64,000 bases of DNA from Dietzia psychralcaliphila (GCF_003096095.1 NZ_CP015453.1:2728001-2792000), one strand, 5' to 3'; positions 34,267 to 44,939 are shown, numbered from the stretch's first letter. Numbers and translations: made by a program. Notes: a model not told the origin generated them from the letters alone.

Positions 34267-35550
34267 TCAGACCGGGGTGATCGGCAGTGGCGTGCGGGTG
34301 GGTCCGAAGTCGAACGCCGCGCCGGTACTGATCCGGGTGACGGCGACCTCGTCGGACTCCTTCGCGGGTTCGTCACCGAGCCGCAGGGTGGCCGCCACAC
34401 GGGAGCCGTCCGAGGGCACGCGTTCCACGGTCCAGTGCGGGTCCACGGCCTGCGCTGCCGCGGCGAGTGGACGCAGCCCGTCCCGGGCCAGCAGGGGCAT
34501 CCAGGTGTCGTCGGCGAACGCGTCCGCCGCGGTGTCCCAGGCGACGGTGACGCTCGCGCCGTCGTCGGAGACCGACGAGGAATACCCCGTGTAGGCGGTC
34601 GGGCCGGCCAGCGGGTGCAGATCGAGCACGGCGGCCAACCCGTGCGCGTCCCCGTCGACGCCGAGGACGTCACGGATCCGTCCCGCGGCGACCCCCGCTA
34701 TCCCGGTCGCCTGATACGCCAGCAGCCGGTCCGCGGTCTCGGCGTCCGACCGGCGGCGCACCGACTGGTGGAAGCCCACCGCCAACAGGTGCATCTGCAG
34801 GTACACCTCGCGGGTGATGCGGATGAGCGCGGCGGAGGTGAACTCCGGGAAGCTCAGATCTGTCAGCAACGGGCCGGCGTAGTCGTCCCGCGCGCCCTCA
34901 CCGGTGGTGTCCTGCGGCGCCGGCGGGTCGAAGGCGAAGTCGATCAGTCGGCTGCTCTCCGACTCCACCGCCGGCTCGGGCCACGGCGCCGGTTCCACGT
35001 CCGGGTCGATCCGTACGGTCCAGTGGCAGTGCGGCGTGCGGCCCTCCGGGCTGCGTGGCGGACGGTGGATCGGTTCGACGACGGCCCGTGGGTTGGTGGC
35101 CAGGGCGGTGGCCGGGAAGGTGGGGTCCTCGATGTCGTGGCACATCGTGGTGACGAGCCGGTCCCCCATCGGTTCGACGTCCATCAGCGCACCGCAGTGG
35201 TCCAGCCAGAACTCGCCGTGGTCGTGGTCGGTGACCCCGTACCGGAAGTCCATGAACTCCGGCGGCGCACCCACGTCCAATTGGAAGCCCTTGAAGATCT
35301 CCGCGACGCCGTCGCCGGTGATCGACAGCGCCTCCTTCATGCGTCGGGTGTAGTGCGGGCTCGCGGCCTGCCACTCCTCGATCGCCACGTCCCGCATCCC
35401 GTCCACGCCGAACTCGCCGAGCAGGGCGGGCATCCCCGCCCGGTCGATGAGCTGGCCGATCAGCAGGAGGTCAGGGACCAGCCGTGCGAGCCTCGCGTGG
35501 TCGAGGGACTCCAGGGGATCGCGGGACCCGTTCCCGTCGCGCGTGGACAC
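34267..35550 (-). CDS. Conserved hypothetical protein in the cyp51 operon
   Basis: 427 residues, no family recognised with confidence. The start is GTG at 35550, just after the SnoaL-like gene stop; an upstream in-frame opening would overlap that gene. No signal peptide or membrane helix is apparent. Distinctive segments are EEWQAASPHYTRRMKEALSI, FRYGVTDHDHGEFWLDHCGA, TTMCHDIEDPTFPATALATN and RIDPDVEPAPWPEP. The His, Cys, Asp-rich HDHGEFWLDHCG and MCHDIEDPTF stretches could bind a metal or form an active site. Position between a SnoaL-like protein and a CoA ligase suggests an enzyme of the same pathway. Confidence 0.72.
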   Translation of the reverse strand: MSTRDGNGSRDPLESLDHARLARLVPDLLLIGQLIDRAGMPALLGEFGVDGMRDVAIEEWQAASPHYTRRMKEALSITGDGVAEIFKGFQLDVGAPPEFMDFRYGVTDHDHGEFWLDHCGALMDVEPMGDRLVTTMCHDIEDPTFPATALATNPRAVVEPIHRPPRSPEGRTPHCHWTVRIDPDVEPAPWPEPAVESESSRLIDFAFDPPAPQDTTGEGARDDYAGPLLTDLSFPEFTSAALIRITREVYLQMHLLAVGFHQSVRRRSDAETADRLLAYQATGIAGVAAGRIRDVLGVDGDAHGLAAVLDLHPLAGPTAYTGYSSSVSDDGASVTVAWDTAADAFADDTWMPLLARDGLRPLAAAAQAVDPHWTVERVPSDGSRVAATLRLGDEPAKESDEVAVTRISTGAAFDFGPTRTPLPITPV

Positions 35551-35555
35551 CGGAC

Positions 35556-36131
35556 TCAGACCTCGTCCGGTGCGGACACCGGCCACAGCGGGGCGGGACT
35601 GTCCTCGATGCGGTACCACCCGGCCGGCTTGTCACCGGCCGCCTCGAACCGCGCCTTCATGGAGTCGGTGAGCGCGTCGGCCTCGTACATGCGCATGAAC
35701 AGGTCAACCACGTTGCCGAAGTCGAAGAAGTCGCGCTGCCACGCCCACTGCTGGTGTCCGTTGTAGAGGAACCACGATCCGCCGAGCCCGTGGACCTCGT
35801 ACGGCTGTCCCGTCTTGGGGTCGACGGTGTCCCGGGCGATCTGCTTCCACAGACACAGCACGTCGCCGGTCTCGGGGTCGATGATGTTCCGGATGTAGGG
35901 GTACTCCCAGCCGTCGAGACCGGCCATCTCCTTGCCCAGCGCGATGTCACGGATCTCGTCCCGGCCCACGGCCATGAAGTCGTCCTTGGTGCCGTAGTTC
36001 CAGCCGTAGGTGGCGTCCTCGGCGTAGAAATCCGCGAGCGGCGTCCAGTCCTTGTTGCGCTCGCACTCCGCGTTGGCCTCGATCCAGCGCTGCACGAACT
36101 CGGCGATCTCGGCACGGTCGTATCGGGTCAC
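35556..36131 (-). CDS. SnoaL/NTF2-like fold protein
   Basis: 191 residues (194 if the GTG at 36140 is used). I prefer the GTG at 36131, eight bases from AGGAG, while 36140 overlaps it. AEIAEFVQRWIEANAECERN, LADFYAEDATYGWNYGTKDD and MAVGRDEIRDIALG follow the SnoaL/NTF2 pattern of an alpha+beta cone with an aromatic pocket. Such folds serve as isomerases, cyclases or hydratases for steroids and polyketides. It lies directly after the cyp51 ferredoxin, where M. tuberculosis has Rv0762c; equivalence is positional only. Confidence 0.78.
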   Translation of the reverse strand: MTRYDRAEIAEFVQRWIEANAECERNKDWTPLADFYAEDATYGWNYGTKDDFMAVGRDEIRDIALGKEMAGLDGWEYPYIRNIIDPETGDVLCLWKQIARDTVDPKTGQPYEVHGLGGSWFLYNGHQQWAWQRDFFDFGNVVDLFMRMYEADALTDSMKARFEAAGDKPAGWYRIEDSPAPLWPVSAPDEV

Positions 36132-36136
36132 GTCAC

Positions 36137-36370
36137 TCACTCCTGGTGTGTCTGGTTCTCGACGAGGCGGAGTGCCTGCGTCGGGCAGTACTTGACGGCG
36201 TCCTTGACGGCTGCGAGCTGGTCGGCGGGGATGTCCCCGCGCTTGGCACGGACCTTGGCCTCGGAGCCCTTGCCGACCGTGAACCAGTCCGGGGCCTCGG
36301 CCTGGCACTCCGCGTGTCCCTGGCACAGGTCGAAGTCGACCTCCACGCGCATCGGCGTCACCCCGTCCAT
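36137..36370 (-). CDS. [3Fe-4S]-type ferredoxin, partner of CYP51
   Basis: 77 residues. The cluster cysteines are in DLCQGHAECQAEAP (C-x5-C) and KYCPTQAL (CP), the three-cysteine pattern of P450-linked ferredoxins such as Rv0763c; the position of a fourth cysteine is occupied by His. The ATG at 36370 overlaps the cyp51 stop (ATGA); an inner ATG (MRVEVDFD) is an alternative start at 36352. It should carry electrons from a ferredoxin reductase to the P450 just upstream. No reductase gene is in the window. Confidence 0.93.
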   Translation of the reverse strand: MDGVTPMRVEVDFDLCQGHAECQAEAPDWFTVGKGSEAKVRAKRGDIPADQLAAVKDAVKYCPTQALRLVENQTHQE

Positions 36371-37764
36371 CAGCGCTGCCGCCTGCGGTAGCGGACGGTG
36401 CACGGCTGGGCCAACTGGACCACCATCTTGGAGTGGTCGTTGTGGTAGCTCTCCGGTGGCTGGGCGAGCTCGAACTCGAACTCCCGCAGCAGGATCGAGA
36501 AGATGGCCTTGATCTGGAGCTGGGCGAACGCGGCTCCCACGCAGCGGTGCCGTCCGGCGCCGAAGGGGATCCAGGTCCACCGGTTGACGATGTCCTCCTG
36601 GCGCGGCTCGGCGTAGCGGTCCGGGTCGAACGCGTCGGCGTCCGGGAAGTCCTCGGGCAGCCGGTTGGACACCGCCGGGGACGCCGCGACGGTCTGCCCG
36701 GCGCGGACGACGTGGTCCCCGATCTGCACGTCCTCCTGCGCCACCCGCATGAGGATGATGAGCGGCGGGTGCAGGCGCAGCGTCTCCTTGAGGGCGTTCT
36801 CCACCTTGGGCATCTGACGCAGCGCACCGAAGCTGTACTCGGCCCCGTCGGAGTAGACCTCGTCGAGTTCGGCGACCACCTGCGCGAGGTAGTCCGGGTG
36901 CTTGAGCAGCTCGATGAGCATCCACGCGCTGGTGCCGGAGGTGGTGTGATGCCCGGCGAACATCATGGAGATGAAGATGCCGGTGACCTCGTCTGCGGTG
37001 AAGCGGTACGTGCCGTCGTCGTTCTTGACCGAGACCAGCACGTCGAGCAGGTCGCGGTCCTCCTTGCTCGCCGGCGGCTCGGCCATCCGCTGGTCCATGA
37101 TCCCGGAGACCAGCTCGACCAGCCCCGCACGGGCCGCGTCTCGCTTGCGGAACGCCGGGATGTCGGCGTAGGCGTCGATGTACGCGTGGGGGTCGGTGCC
37201 CTGCTCGAGGTCGTGATACAGGTGCGCGAAGCGGGCATCGAGCTGCTCGCGGAACTTCGGACCGATCAGGCACGCCGAGGAGGTGTAGATGGTGAGCTCG
37301 GAGAACCACTCGAGGAGGTCGATCTCACCCTCGTCGCCCCATTCGCCCACCATGCGCTGGACCTCGTCGGGGATGGTGACGGCGTGCTGGCGCATGTGCT
37401 CGCCGCGCAGCGCCGTGTTGTGCAGCATCTCCGAGCGGCGCTCCGGGCTGGCGTCGAAGACGACGCCCTCACCGAAGACCGGCGTCATGAACGGATAGGC
37501 GGCGGCCTGGTCCAGTGACTCGTCAGGGGCGCGGAAGAAGGCCTCGTTGGCGGCCGCGCCGGAGGCCAGGCAGATGTCACGGTCGACGATCTTGAACACA
37601 CCCAGGTCGCCGCACTCCTCACGGACCCGCCAGAACAGGCTGATCGGATCGGTGCGGAGTTCGTCCATGTGGCCGAGCTCGCCCTGGCCTCCGGAGACCC
37701 GCTGCGGTTCGGTGAGGGTGGAGAAGTCGGTGGGCTTGTCGGTGGAGCTGTCGGTGCTGGTCAC
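36370..37764 (-). CDS. cyp51: Sterol 14-alpha-demethylase, CYP51
   Basis: 464-residue soluble P450. Long stretches match M. tuberculosis CYP51 as I remember it, for example AYPFMTPVFGEGVVFDASPE, LTIYTSSACLIGPKFREQLD and NRWTWIPFGAGRHRCVGAAF. The I-helix motif is MMFAGHHTTSGTSAW, the ExxR is in KETLRLHPPLIILMR, and the haem cysteine is at about residue 408. An N-terminal extension of about 14 Ser/Thr-rich residues precedes RVSGGQGELGH. CYP51 removes the 14-alpha-methyl group of lanosterol-type sterols; the natural bacterial substrate is unclear. GTG start overlapping the SDR stop; azole drugs bind this enzyme family. Confidence 0.96.
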   Translation of the reverse strand: MTSTDSSTDKPTDFSTLTEPQRVSGGQGELGHMDELRTDPISLFWRVREECGDLGVFKIVDRDICLASGAAANEAFFRAPDESLDQAAAYPFMTPVFGEGVVFDASPERRSEMLHNTALRGEHMRQHAVTIPDEVQRMVGEWGDEGEIDLLEWFSELTIYTSSACLIGPKFREQLDARFAHLYHDLEQGTDPHAYIDAYADIPAFRKRDAARAGLVELVSGIMDQRMAEPPASKEDRDLLDVLVSVKNDDGTYRFTADEVTGIFISMMFAGHHTTSGTSAWMLIELLKHPDYLAQVVAELDEVYSDGAEYSFGALRQMPKVENALKETLRLHPPLIILMRVAQEDVQIGDHVVRAGQTVAASPAVSNRLPEDFPDADAFDPDRYAEPRQEDIVNRWTWIPFGAGRHRCVGAAFAQLQIKAIFSILLREFEFELAQPPESYHNDHSKMVVQLAQPCTVRYRRRQR

Positions 37765-38555
37765 GAGTAGTCCTCCTCGATAGGGGCCTCCGGCTGGATC
37801 TCCAGCTCGGTGATCTGGGCGCCGCGGGGCATCGACACCATGGCGGCGACCCCCCGGGCGAGGTCGGCCGGTTTACACATGCGCGGGTGGCGACCGAAGC
37901 CGTGCTTGACCCAGTCGTTGATGACCGATTCCGCGGTCTCCGGGTCGAACTCGGTACCCATCTCGGTCATCACCGGGCCGGGGCGGACCACGCCGAGGCG
38001 GATCCCCGTGCCCTCGAGTTCCTTGCGGGCCTGGTGGGCCATGGTCTCCAGACCGGCCTTGGCCGCCACGTACGCGCCGGAGCGGGGACGGGCGGTGTAG
38101 GCGACGTCGGAGCCGATCAGGACCACGTCACCCCGGCGGCGCCGGACCATCCCGGGGACCACGGCGTGGAGCAACCGCTGCACGGCGAGCAGGTGGATGT
38201 CGATCTGCGAGGCGAAGTCGTCGGGGTCCATCTCCCACACGCGGGCCATCTTCAGCGTGCCGGCGCTGGAGACCAGCACCTCGGGTGGGCCGTAGGCCTC
38301 CCCGGCGGCGGCCACGAACTCGGCGACGGACTCCGCGCTGGTCACATCGACGGGTCGAGCGGTGGCATGTCCCCCGGCCTCCCGGATCCGGCTGACCAGG
38401 TCGTCGAGGCGGTCGGCCCGACGAGCACCCACGACGACGGGGTGGCCGAGCGCGGCCAGCGCCTCCGCGGAGGCCCGTCCGATCCCCGAGGAGGCGCCCG
38501 TGACGAGTGCCGGACGTTCGGCCACGTCCAGCTGCGGCGGGAATCTGAGACTCAT
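37761..38555 (-). CDS. Short-chain dehydrogenase/reductase (Rv0765c-like)
   Basis: 264-residue SDR. The cofactor motif ALVTGASSGIGRASAEALAA is followed by VSSAGTLKMARVWEMD and the catalytic YVAAKAGLETMAHQARKELE. It overlaps cyp51 (GTGA) downstream and the CYP123-like gene (ATGA) upstream, so the three are tightly coupled. In M. tuberculosis an SDR sits in the same place between cyp123 and cyp51. A role in oxidising a product of one of the two P450s is a reasonable inference. Confidence 0.88.
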   Translation of the reverse strand: MSLRFPPQLDVAERPALVTGASSGIGRASAEALAALGHPVVVGARRADRLDDLVSRIREAGGHATARPVDVTSAESVAEFVAAAGEAYGPPEVLVSSAGTLKMARVWEMDPDDFASQIDIHLLAVQRLLHAVVPGMVRRRRGDVVLIGSDVAYTARPRSGAYVAAKAGLETMAHQARKELEGTGIRLGVVRPGPVMTEMGTEFDPETAESVINDWVKHGFGRHPRMCKPADLARGVAAMVSMPRGAQITELEIQPEAPIEEDYS

Positions 38556-39769
38556 CGGCGTCTGCCCTCGACCCGCATGGGCAGACGCGCGAAGCCACGC
38601 ACGTTGGAGGAGTGCACGCGCTGGGCGCCGGGCAGGATCTCGTAGCCCGTGATGGAACGCGAGATCTGATCGAGCGCGATCCGACCCTCGAGTCGCGCCA
38701 GGTGCGCACCGAGGCAGAAGTGCGGCCCCTGCCCGAAGCTCAGACTCGCGGAGGTGTCACGGCCCAGGAGGAAGGCGCCGGAGTCCTCGAACACCTCCTC
38801 GTCGCGGTTGGCCGCACCGATGAGCAGGAGCACCTTCTGGTCGGCCGGGATGGTGACGTCGCGGACCGTGACCTCCTGCATCGTGGTGCGCAGGACCAAC
38901 TGACTGGAGGTGTCATAGCGCAGGGTCTCCTCGACCCAATCGGACACCCGGTCGGGGTCGTCGATGACCAGTTGCGCCTGGTCGGGGTACTGGTGACCCC
39001 AGAACATCGCGTTGGCGAGCAGCTTGGTGGTGGTCTCGTTGCCCGCCACCACCATGAGGAAGAGGAAGGAGAGGATCTCGTCCTCGTCCAGCTTCTCCCC
39101 GTCGATCTCGGCGTCGATGAGCGCCGAGGTGAGGTCCTCGGTCCGCTGCTTGCGCCGCTCGGCGACCATGCCCTGGTAGTAGGCAATCAGGTCGAAGGCC
39201 GCGACCATGGAGTCCTCGGGAACGTCCTGACCGCCCTCCTCGCGGTGCATGACGAGGTCCGCGAGTCGGCGGAGCTCGTCCCGGTCGGACTCCGGCACCC
39301 CCATGAGGTCGGAGATGACGTCCATCGGCAGCTTGCCGGCGTAGTCCTCGACGAAGTCGAACTCGCCGCCGTCACGAGACCTGTCGAGGCACTCGTCCCA
39401 GTACTGACGGGAGATCCGCTCGATGCCCTCGGAGAGCGCGTCGACCCGGCGGGAGGTGAAGCCCTTGCTCACGAGCTTGCGCAGGCGCGCGTGCCGCGGG
39501 TCGTCCATCGCGAGGAAGGACATCGTCTTGTAGGCGTGCGGCCCGTACGCCGCCGGGTCCAGGGAGACACCCATCGAGTTGGAGAACACGTCGGGCGCAC
39601 GGAAGGCCTCACGGACGTCGGCGTGCTTGCTCAGCGCCCAGAAGTCGAGGTCCGGGTTGTGGTAGACGGGCGCCTCGGCGCGCAGCCGGGCGTAGAACGG
39701 ATACGGGTCCTCGTGCACGGCGTAGTCGTACGGGCTGAACACGAGCGGGGCGGGAGTCGCGGTGGTCAT
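38552..39769 (-). CDS. Cytochrome P450, CYP123-like
   Basis: 405 residues (409 from GTG 39781). PYDYAVHEDPYPFYARLRAE opens it, and KLPMDVISDLMGVPESDRDE follows. The I-helix is LFLMVVAGNETTTKLLANAM, ExxR is in EETLRYDTSSQLVLR, and the haem loop is SFGQGPHFCLGAHLARLEGR. The sequence and its place next to an SDR and cyp51 match CYP123 (Rv0766c). I chose the ATG, with GAGG 11 bases upstream; the GTG overlapping the tetR stop is equally possible. The substrate is unknown. It probably shares the ferredoxin encoded two genes downstream. Confidence 0.9.
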   Translation of the reverse strand: MTTATPAPLVFSPYDYAVHEDPYPFYARLRAEAPVYHNPDLDFWALSKHADVREAFRAPDVFSNSMGVSLDPAAYGPHAYKTMSFLAMDDPRHARLRKLVSKGFTSRRVDALSEGIERISRQYWDECLDRSRDGGEFDFVEDYAGKLPMDVISDLMGVPESDRDELRRLADLVMHREEGGQDVPEDSMVAAFDLIAYYQGMVAERRKQRTEDLTSALIDAEIDGEKLDEDEILSFLFLMVVAGNETTTKLLANAMFWGHQYPDQAQLVIDDPDRVSDWVEETLRYDTSSQLVLRTTMQEVTVRDVTIPADQKVLLLIGAANRDEEVFEDSGAFLLGRDTSASLSFGQGPHFCLGAHLARLEGRIALDQISRSITGYEILPGAQRVHSSNVRGFARLPMRVEGRRR

Positions 39770-39777
39770 GTCTCGGG

Positions 39778-40350
39778 TCACCTCAGGATGAGTCGGGCGG
39801 CGGATTCGATGGCGTCCGCCATGTCGGAGTAGGAGCCGTAGCCCATGCCTGCTCGGACGAGAGCGCCCGCGTAGACCATCTCCAGCGCGTCGACCACCTC
39901 GTCGTCGCTCTCGTCCCCCAGCGCGGCCACCAGACGGCGACGGATGTCGGCGCCGATCCGGATCCTCAGGTGGGAGACCTCGGGGTCGTCGCCCAACAGA
40001 GCGGCGGTGACCGCCGAGGAGAGTTCGGGCTCGTCCGCGAGCAGCAACGCGACGTCGCGCAGGACAGCCACCACCCGATCCACCGTCGAGCCGCTCCCGA
40101 CGCCCTCGGTGACGTGGTCACGGAGGCGCCGCCAGAAGACCTCGGCGATGAGGTGGCCCTTGGAGGAGAAGTAGGTGTAGGCGGTGGCCGGGGCGACACC
40201 GGCCCTGGAGGCCACCGCCCTTACCGCGAGGCCGCCCGGCCCCTTCTCGCGCAACACCTCGACGGCGGCACTGGTGAGGCGGTCGACGGTCTCGGCCTGT
40301 TGGCCGTTGAGGCGCCGCCGCGTCGATTCGAATCGAACGTCACTGGACAT
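39778..40350 (-). CDS. TetR family transcriptional regulator (Rv0767c-like)
   Basis: 190 residues. The helix-turn-helix at about residues 20-68 reads DRLTSAAVEVLREKGPGGLA, then VASRAGVAPATAYTYFSSKG. It begins at ATG 40350, next to two copies of GTCTRGACAGT in the divergent promoter region. It is first in the P450 operon and divergent from the aldehyde dehydrogenase operon, as in M. tuberculosis (Rv0767c/Rv0768). It most likely represses both directions. The effector is unknown. Confidence 0.88.
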   Translation of the reverse strand: MSSDVRFESTRRRLNGQQAETVDRLTSAAVEVLREKGPGGLAVRAVASRAGVAPATAYTYFSSKGHLIAEVFWRRLRDHVTEGVGSGSTVDRVVAVLRDVALLLADEPELSSAVTAALLGDDPEVSHLRIRIGADIRRRLVAALGDESDDEVVDALEMVYAGALVRAGMGYGSYSDMADAIESAARLILR

Positions 40351-40352
40351 GT

Positions 40353-40394
40353 GTCTGGACAGTACACCACTCGCCGGACTATCGTCTAGACAGT
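40353..40394. promoter_or_regulatory. Twin operator-like sites GTCTRGACAGT, 31 bp apart
   Basis: GTCTGGACAGT at 40353-40363 and GTCTAGACAGT at 40384-40394 share 10 of 11 bases. Their starts are 31 bp apart, close to three helical turns, so they face the same side of the DNA. The second contains the palindrome gtctagac. They lie directly upstream of tetR and in the divergent control region. Confidence 0.6.
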
Positions 40395-40420
40395 TGTCCA
40401 CCCACTCCGGTGCCCAACAA

Positions 40421-40468
40421 CCCGGACGTCCGCCACCCCGGTCGTCCATCACCCCGGATGTCCATGAA
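40421..40468. repeat. 16-bp imperfect tandem repeat, three copies
   Basis: Units at 40421-40436, 40437-40452 and 40453-40468 follow cccgg-w-y-gtcc-rcc/atc-ac with a few changes. They fill the leader just before the aldehyde dehydrogenase start. In-frame ATG and GTG codons within them are poor starts because they lack a ribosome binding site. Confidence 0.7.
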
Positions 40469-40487
40469 CCCCGACGGAAGGCTCCCC

Positions 40488-41963
<1,476 letters not shown>

Positions 41964-42014
41964 CACTCCACCCACACCTGAACCACCACCCCTACCAAGG
42001 AAGCAGAGACAGAC

Positions 42015-42767
42015 ATGGGACGTTTTGACGGCAAGTCCGTGATCGTGACCGGCGCGGCCGGCGGAATCGGCGAGGAGTACGCCAAGGCGCTCGCCGCGGA
42101 GGGCGCGAAGGTCGTGGTGGCCGACGTCTCGGACACCGAAGGCGAGCGCGTGGCCGCGGAGATCGTCGCCGCCGGCGGCGAGGCCTTCTTCCAGCACACC
42201 GACGTCTCCGACGCGGACTCGGCCGGCGCGTGTGCCGACGCCACCGTGGAGAAGTACGGCCAGCTGGACCTGCTGGTCAACAACGCCGCGATCTTCGGCG
42301 GCATGAAGCTCGATTTCCTCATCACGGTGCCGTGGGACTACTACCAGAAGTTCATGCAGGTCAACATGAACGGCCAGCTCCTCATGGTCCGCGCCTGCTG
42401 GGAGAAGATGGCGGCGGCCGGCGGCGGCGCGATCGTCAATCAGTCCTCCACCGCCGCGTGGCTCTACTCGGGCTTCTACGGCCTGGCCAAGGTGGGCGTC
42501 AACGGCCTGACCCAGCAGCTGGCCACGGAGCTGGGCGGGTCCAACATCCGCATCAACGCCATCGCCCCGGGACCGATCGACACCGAGGCCAACCGCACCA
42601 CCACCCCCCAGTCGATCGTCAAGGACATGGTCGACAAGCTCCCCCTCAAGCGGATGGGCCAGCCGGAGGACCTGGTGGGCATGCTGTTGTTCCTGCTCTC
42701 GGACGAGGCGTCGTGGATCACCGGGCAGATCTTCAACGTCGACGGCGGACAGGTCATCAGGTCGTGA
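42015..42767 (+). CDS. Short-chain dehydrogenase/reductase (Rv0769-like)
   Basis: 250-residue classical SDR. VIVTGAAGGIGEEYAKALAA binds the cofactor, LLVNNAAIFGGMKLDF has the NNA motif, and the catalytic set is QSSTAAWLYSGFYGLAK (Ser, Tyr, Lys). PGPIDTEANRTTTPQ follows. AAGGAAG lies about 11 bases before the ATG. It sits between the aldehyde dehydrogenase and an HIBADH-like enzyme and overlaps the latter (GTGA). Its substrate is likely a hydroxy intermediate of the same route. Confidence 0.92.
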   Translation: MGRFDGKSVIVTGAAGGIGEEYAKALAAEGAKVVVADVSDTEGERVAAEIVAAGGEAFFQHTDVSDADSAGACADATVEKYGQLDLLVNNAAIFGGMKLDFLITVPWDYYQKFMQVNMNGQLLMVRACWEKMAAAGGGAIVNQSSTAAWLYSGFYGLAKVGVNGLTQQLATELGGSNIRINAIAPGPIDTEANRTTTPQSIVKDMVDKLPLKRMGQPEDLVGMLLFLLSDEASWITGQIFNVDGGQVIRS

Positions 42768-43774
42768 GCGAGCATCCGGTCACGAGCACCGACGCCTCCG
42801 CACGGATCGGCACCGGCGCGCCGGAGGACTCCCCCGCACCCGTCGGGTTTGTCGGGCTCGGGAACATGGGGGCACCCATCGCCCGCCGGCTCCTGTCGTG
42901 GCCCGGTGGCCTGGTGGTCTGCGATGTCCGTCCCGAGGCCGCCGAACCGTTCGTCGCCGAGGGGGCCACCGCCGCCGCGACGCCGGCAGAGGTGGCCCGG
43001 ACCGCACGACTGGTCTCGGTGACGGTGCTCGACGACGCCCAGGTCCGCGACGTCGTCGACGGCCCCGACGGGATCCTGCGCACTGCAGCGCCCGGAACCG
43101 TGGTCGCTGTCCACTCCACCATCTCCGACTCCACGGCCGTAGAGCTGGCCGAGGTGTGCGCGGCCGTGGGGGTGCACCTGGTGGACGCCCCGGTCTCCGG
43201 CGGTGCGCCCGGGGCCGAGAAAGGCGAGCTCGCGGTGATGGTCGGCGGACCGCGCGAGGTCTACGAGGCCTGCAAGCCCGTCTTCGCCCTGTGGGCCGCC
43301 ATGCCGGTCCACGCCGGAGAGGTGGGCTCGGGAACGCAGATGAAGCTGGCCCGCAACCTGCTGCACTTCATCTCCTTCACCGCCACCGCCGAGGCCTCGC
43401 GCCTGGCGGAGGCGGCGGGCGTCGACATCGCCAAGCTGGGCCGGGTGGTCCGCCACACCGACGCCATCACCGGTGGCGCCGGCGCCGTGATGTTGCGCGA
43501 GACCACCGCACCGATCGCCGAGGACGACTTCTGGCACGGCGTGTTCACGCACGTCCGAGGCCTGGGCGAGAAGGACCTGTCCCTGGCCCTGGCGCTGGGC
43601 GAACGACTGGACGTGGACCTTCCCCTGGGCAGGATCGCCCTGCGGGACCTGGGTGCCGGGTTCGGCGTGGGGCCCGGTGAGATCGCCCGCCGGGCCACGG
43701 CCGCGGGTGCGGACGTGGACCGTGGGAGCGACGACCACAGCAACGACAGCGACGACGACGAGGGAGCACGATGA
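42764..43774 (+). CDS. 3-hydroxyisobutyrate dehydrogenase-like oxidoreductase (Rv0770-like)
   Basis: 336 residues. An N-terminal extension of about 25 residues precedes the Rossmann motif VGFVGLGNMGAPIARRLLS. The substrate loop is LVDAPVSGGAPGAEKGELAV, and the catalytic lysine is in GSGTQMKLARNLLHF. The acidic C-terminal tail (GSDDHSNDSDDDEGAR) is unusual. GTG 42764 overlaps the SDR stop. It is less like true MmsB than the gene at 25714 and may act on another beta-hydroxyacid. Its position equals Rv0770. Confidence 0.88.
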   Translation: MSEHPVTSTDASARIGTGAPEDSPAPVGFVGLGNMGAPIARRLLSWPGGLVVCDVRPEAAEPFVAEGATAAATPAEVARTARLVSVTVLDDAQVRDVVDGPDGILRTAAPGTVVAVHSTISDSTAVELAEVCAAVGVHLVDAPVSGGAPGAEKGELAVMVGGPREVYEACKPVFALWAAMPVHAGEVGSGTQMKLARNLLHFISFTATAEASRLAEAAGVDIAKLGRVVRHTDAITGGAGAVMLRETTAPIAEDDFWHGVFTHVRGLGEKDLSLALALGERLDVDLPLGRIALRDLGAGFGVGPGEIARRATAAGADVDRGSDDHSNDSDDDEGAR

Positions 43775-44223
43775 GCGACACCCCAGAGTCCGGCACGACC
43801 CCCGAGCGTGAGCGCGGGTTGGCCATGATGACCGAGGTCTACGGCTTCGAGATGACCGACGGCCCCGGCGACTACTTCGCCGAGACCGCAGACCACCTCT
43901 TCGGGCGCGTGTGGTCCCGTCCGGGCCTGAGCCATCGCGACCGCCGCCTGCTCCTGCTGGGCGCACTCACCGCACAGGGCAACACGGACATCGCCGACAT
44001 CCAGGTCGGTGCCGCGCTGGGCAACGACGAGCTCACCCCGGAGGAGCTGGAGGAGATCGTGCTGTTCCTCTGCTACTACGCCGGCTGGCCCAACGGCACC
44101 AAGCTGGGCAACGTGGTGGGCCCCCACGTGGCGCGCGCCCGCAAAGCCGCACGACGGGCAGCCTCAGAGGCCGGCTCAGAGGCCGCCTCCGATGCCGGGG
44201 GCGAGGGCAGAGGACCGGGGTGA
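43771..44223 (+). CDS. Carboxymuconolactone decarboxylase family protein (Rv0771-like)
   Basis: 150 residues. The CMD/AhpD core is SHRDRRLLLLGALTAQGNTD, then LTPEELEEIVLFLCYYAGWP. The AhpD CxxC pair is absent, as in the decarboxylase branch. The C-terminus is a low-complexity Ala/Glu/Gly tail (AASEAGSEAASDAGGEG). ATG 43771 overlaps the previous stop. As last gene of the aldA operon it is probably not an aromatic beta-ketoadipate enzyme, since no other such genes are near. Function unproven. Confidence 0.86.
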   Translation: MSDTPESGTTPERERGLAMMTEVYGFEMTDGPGDYFAETADHLFGRVWSRPGLSHRDRRLLLLGALTAQGNTDIADIQVGAALGNDELTPEELEEIVLFLCYYAGWPNGTKLGNVVGPHVARARKAARRAASEAGSEAASDAGGEGRGPG

Positions 44224-44254
44224 GGGCGGGAGTCGGGAGTGGAGTCACGGGCGA

Positions 44255-44926
<672 letters not shown>

Positions 44927-44939
44927 GGCCCGTGCCCGT

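Noticed and set aside
36137-36370. Four-cysteine [4Fe-4S] ferredoxin
   Set aside because: Only three cluster cysteines are visible (C-x5-C and CP), with His in place of one, so a [3Fe-4S] type is more likely.
43771-44223. AhpD-type peroxidase
   Set aside because: The CxxC redox pair is missing; the protein fits the decarboxylase-like branch, unlike the gene at 48474 which has it.
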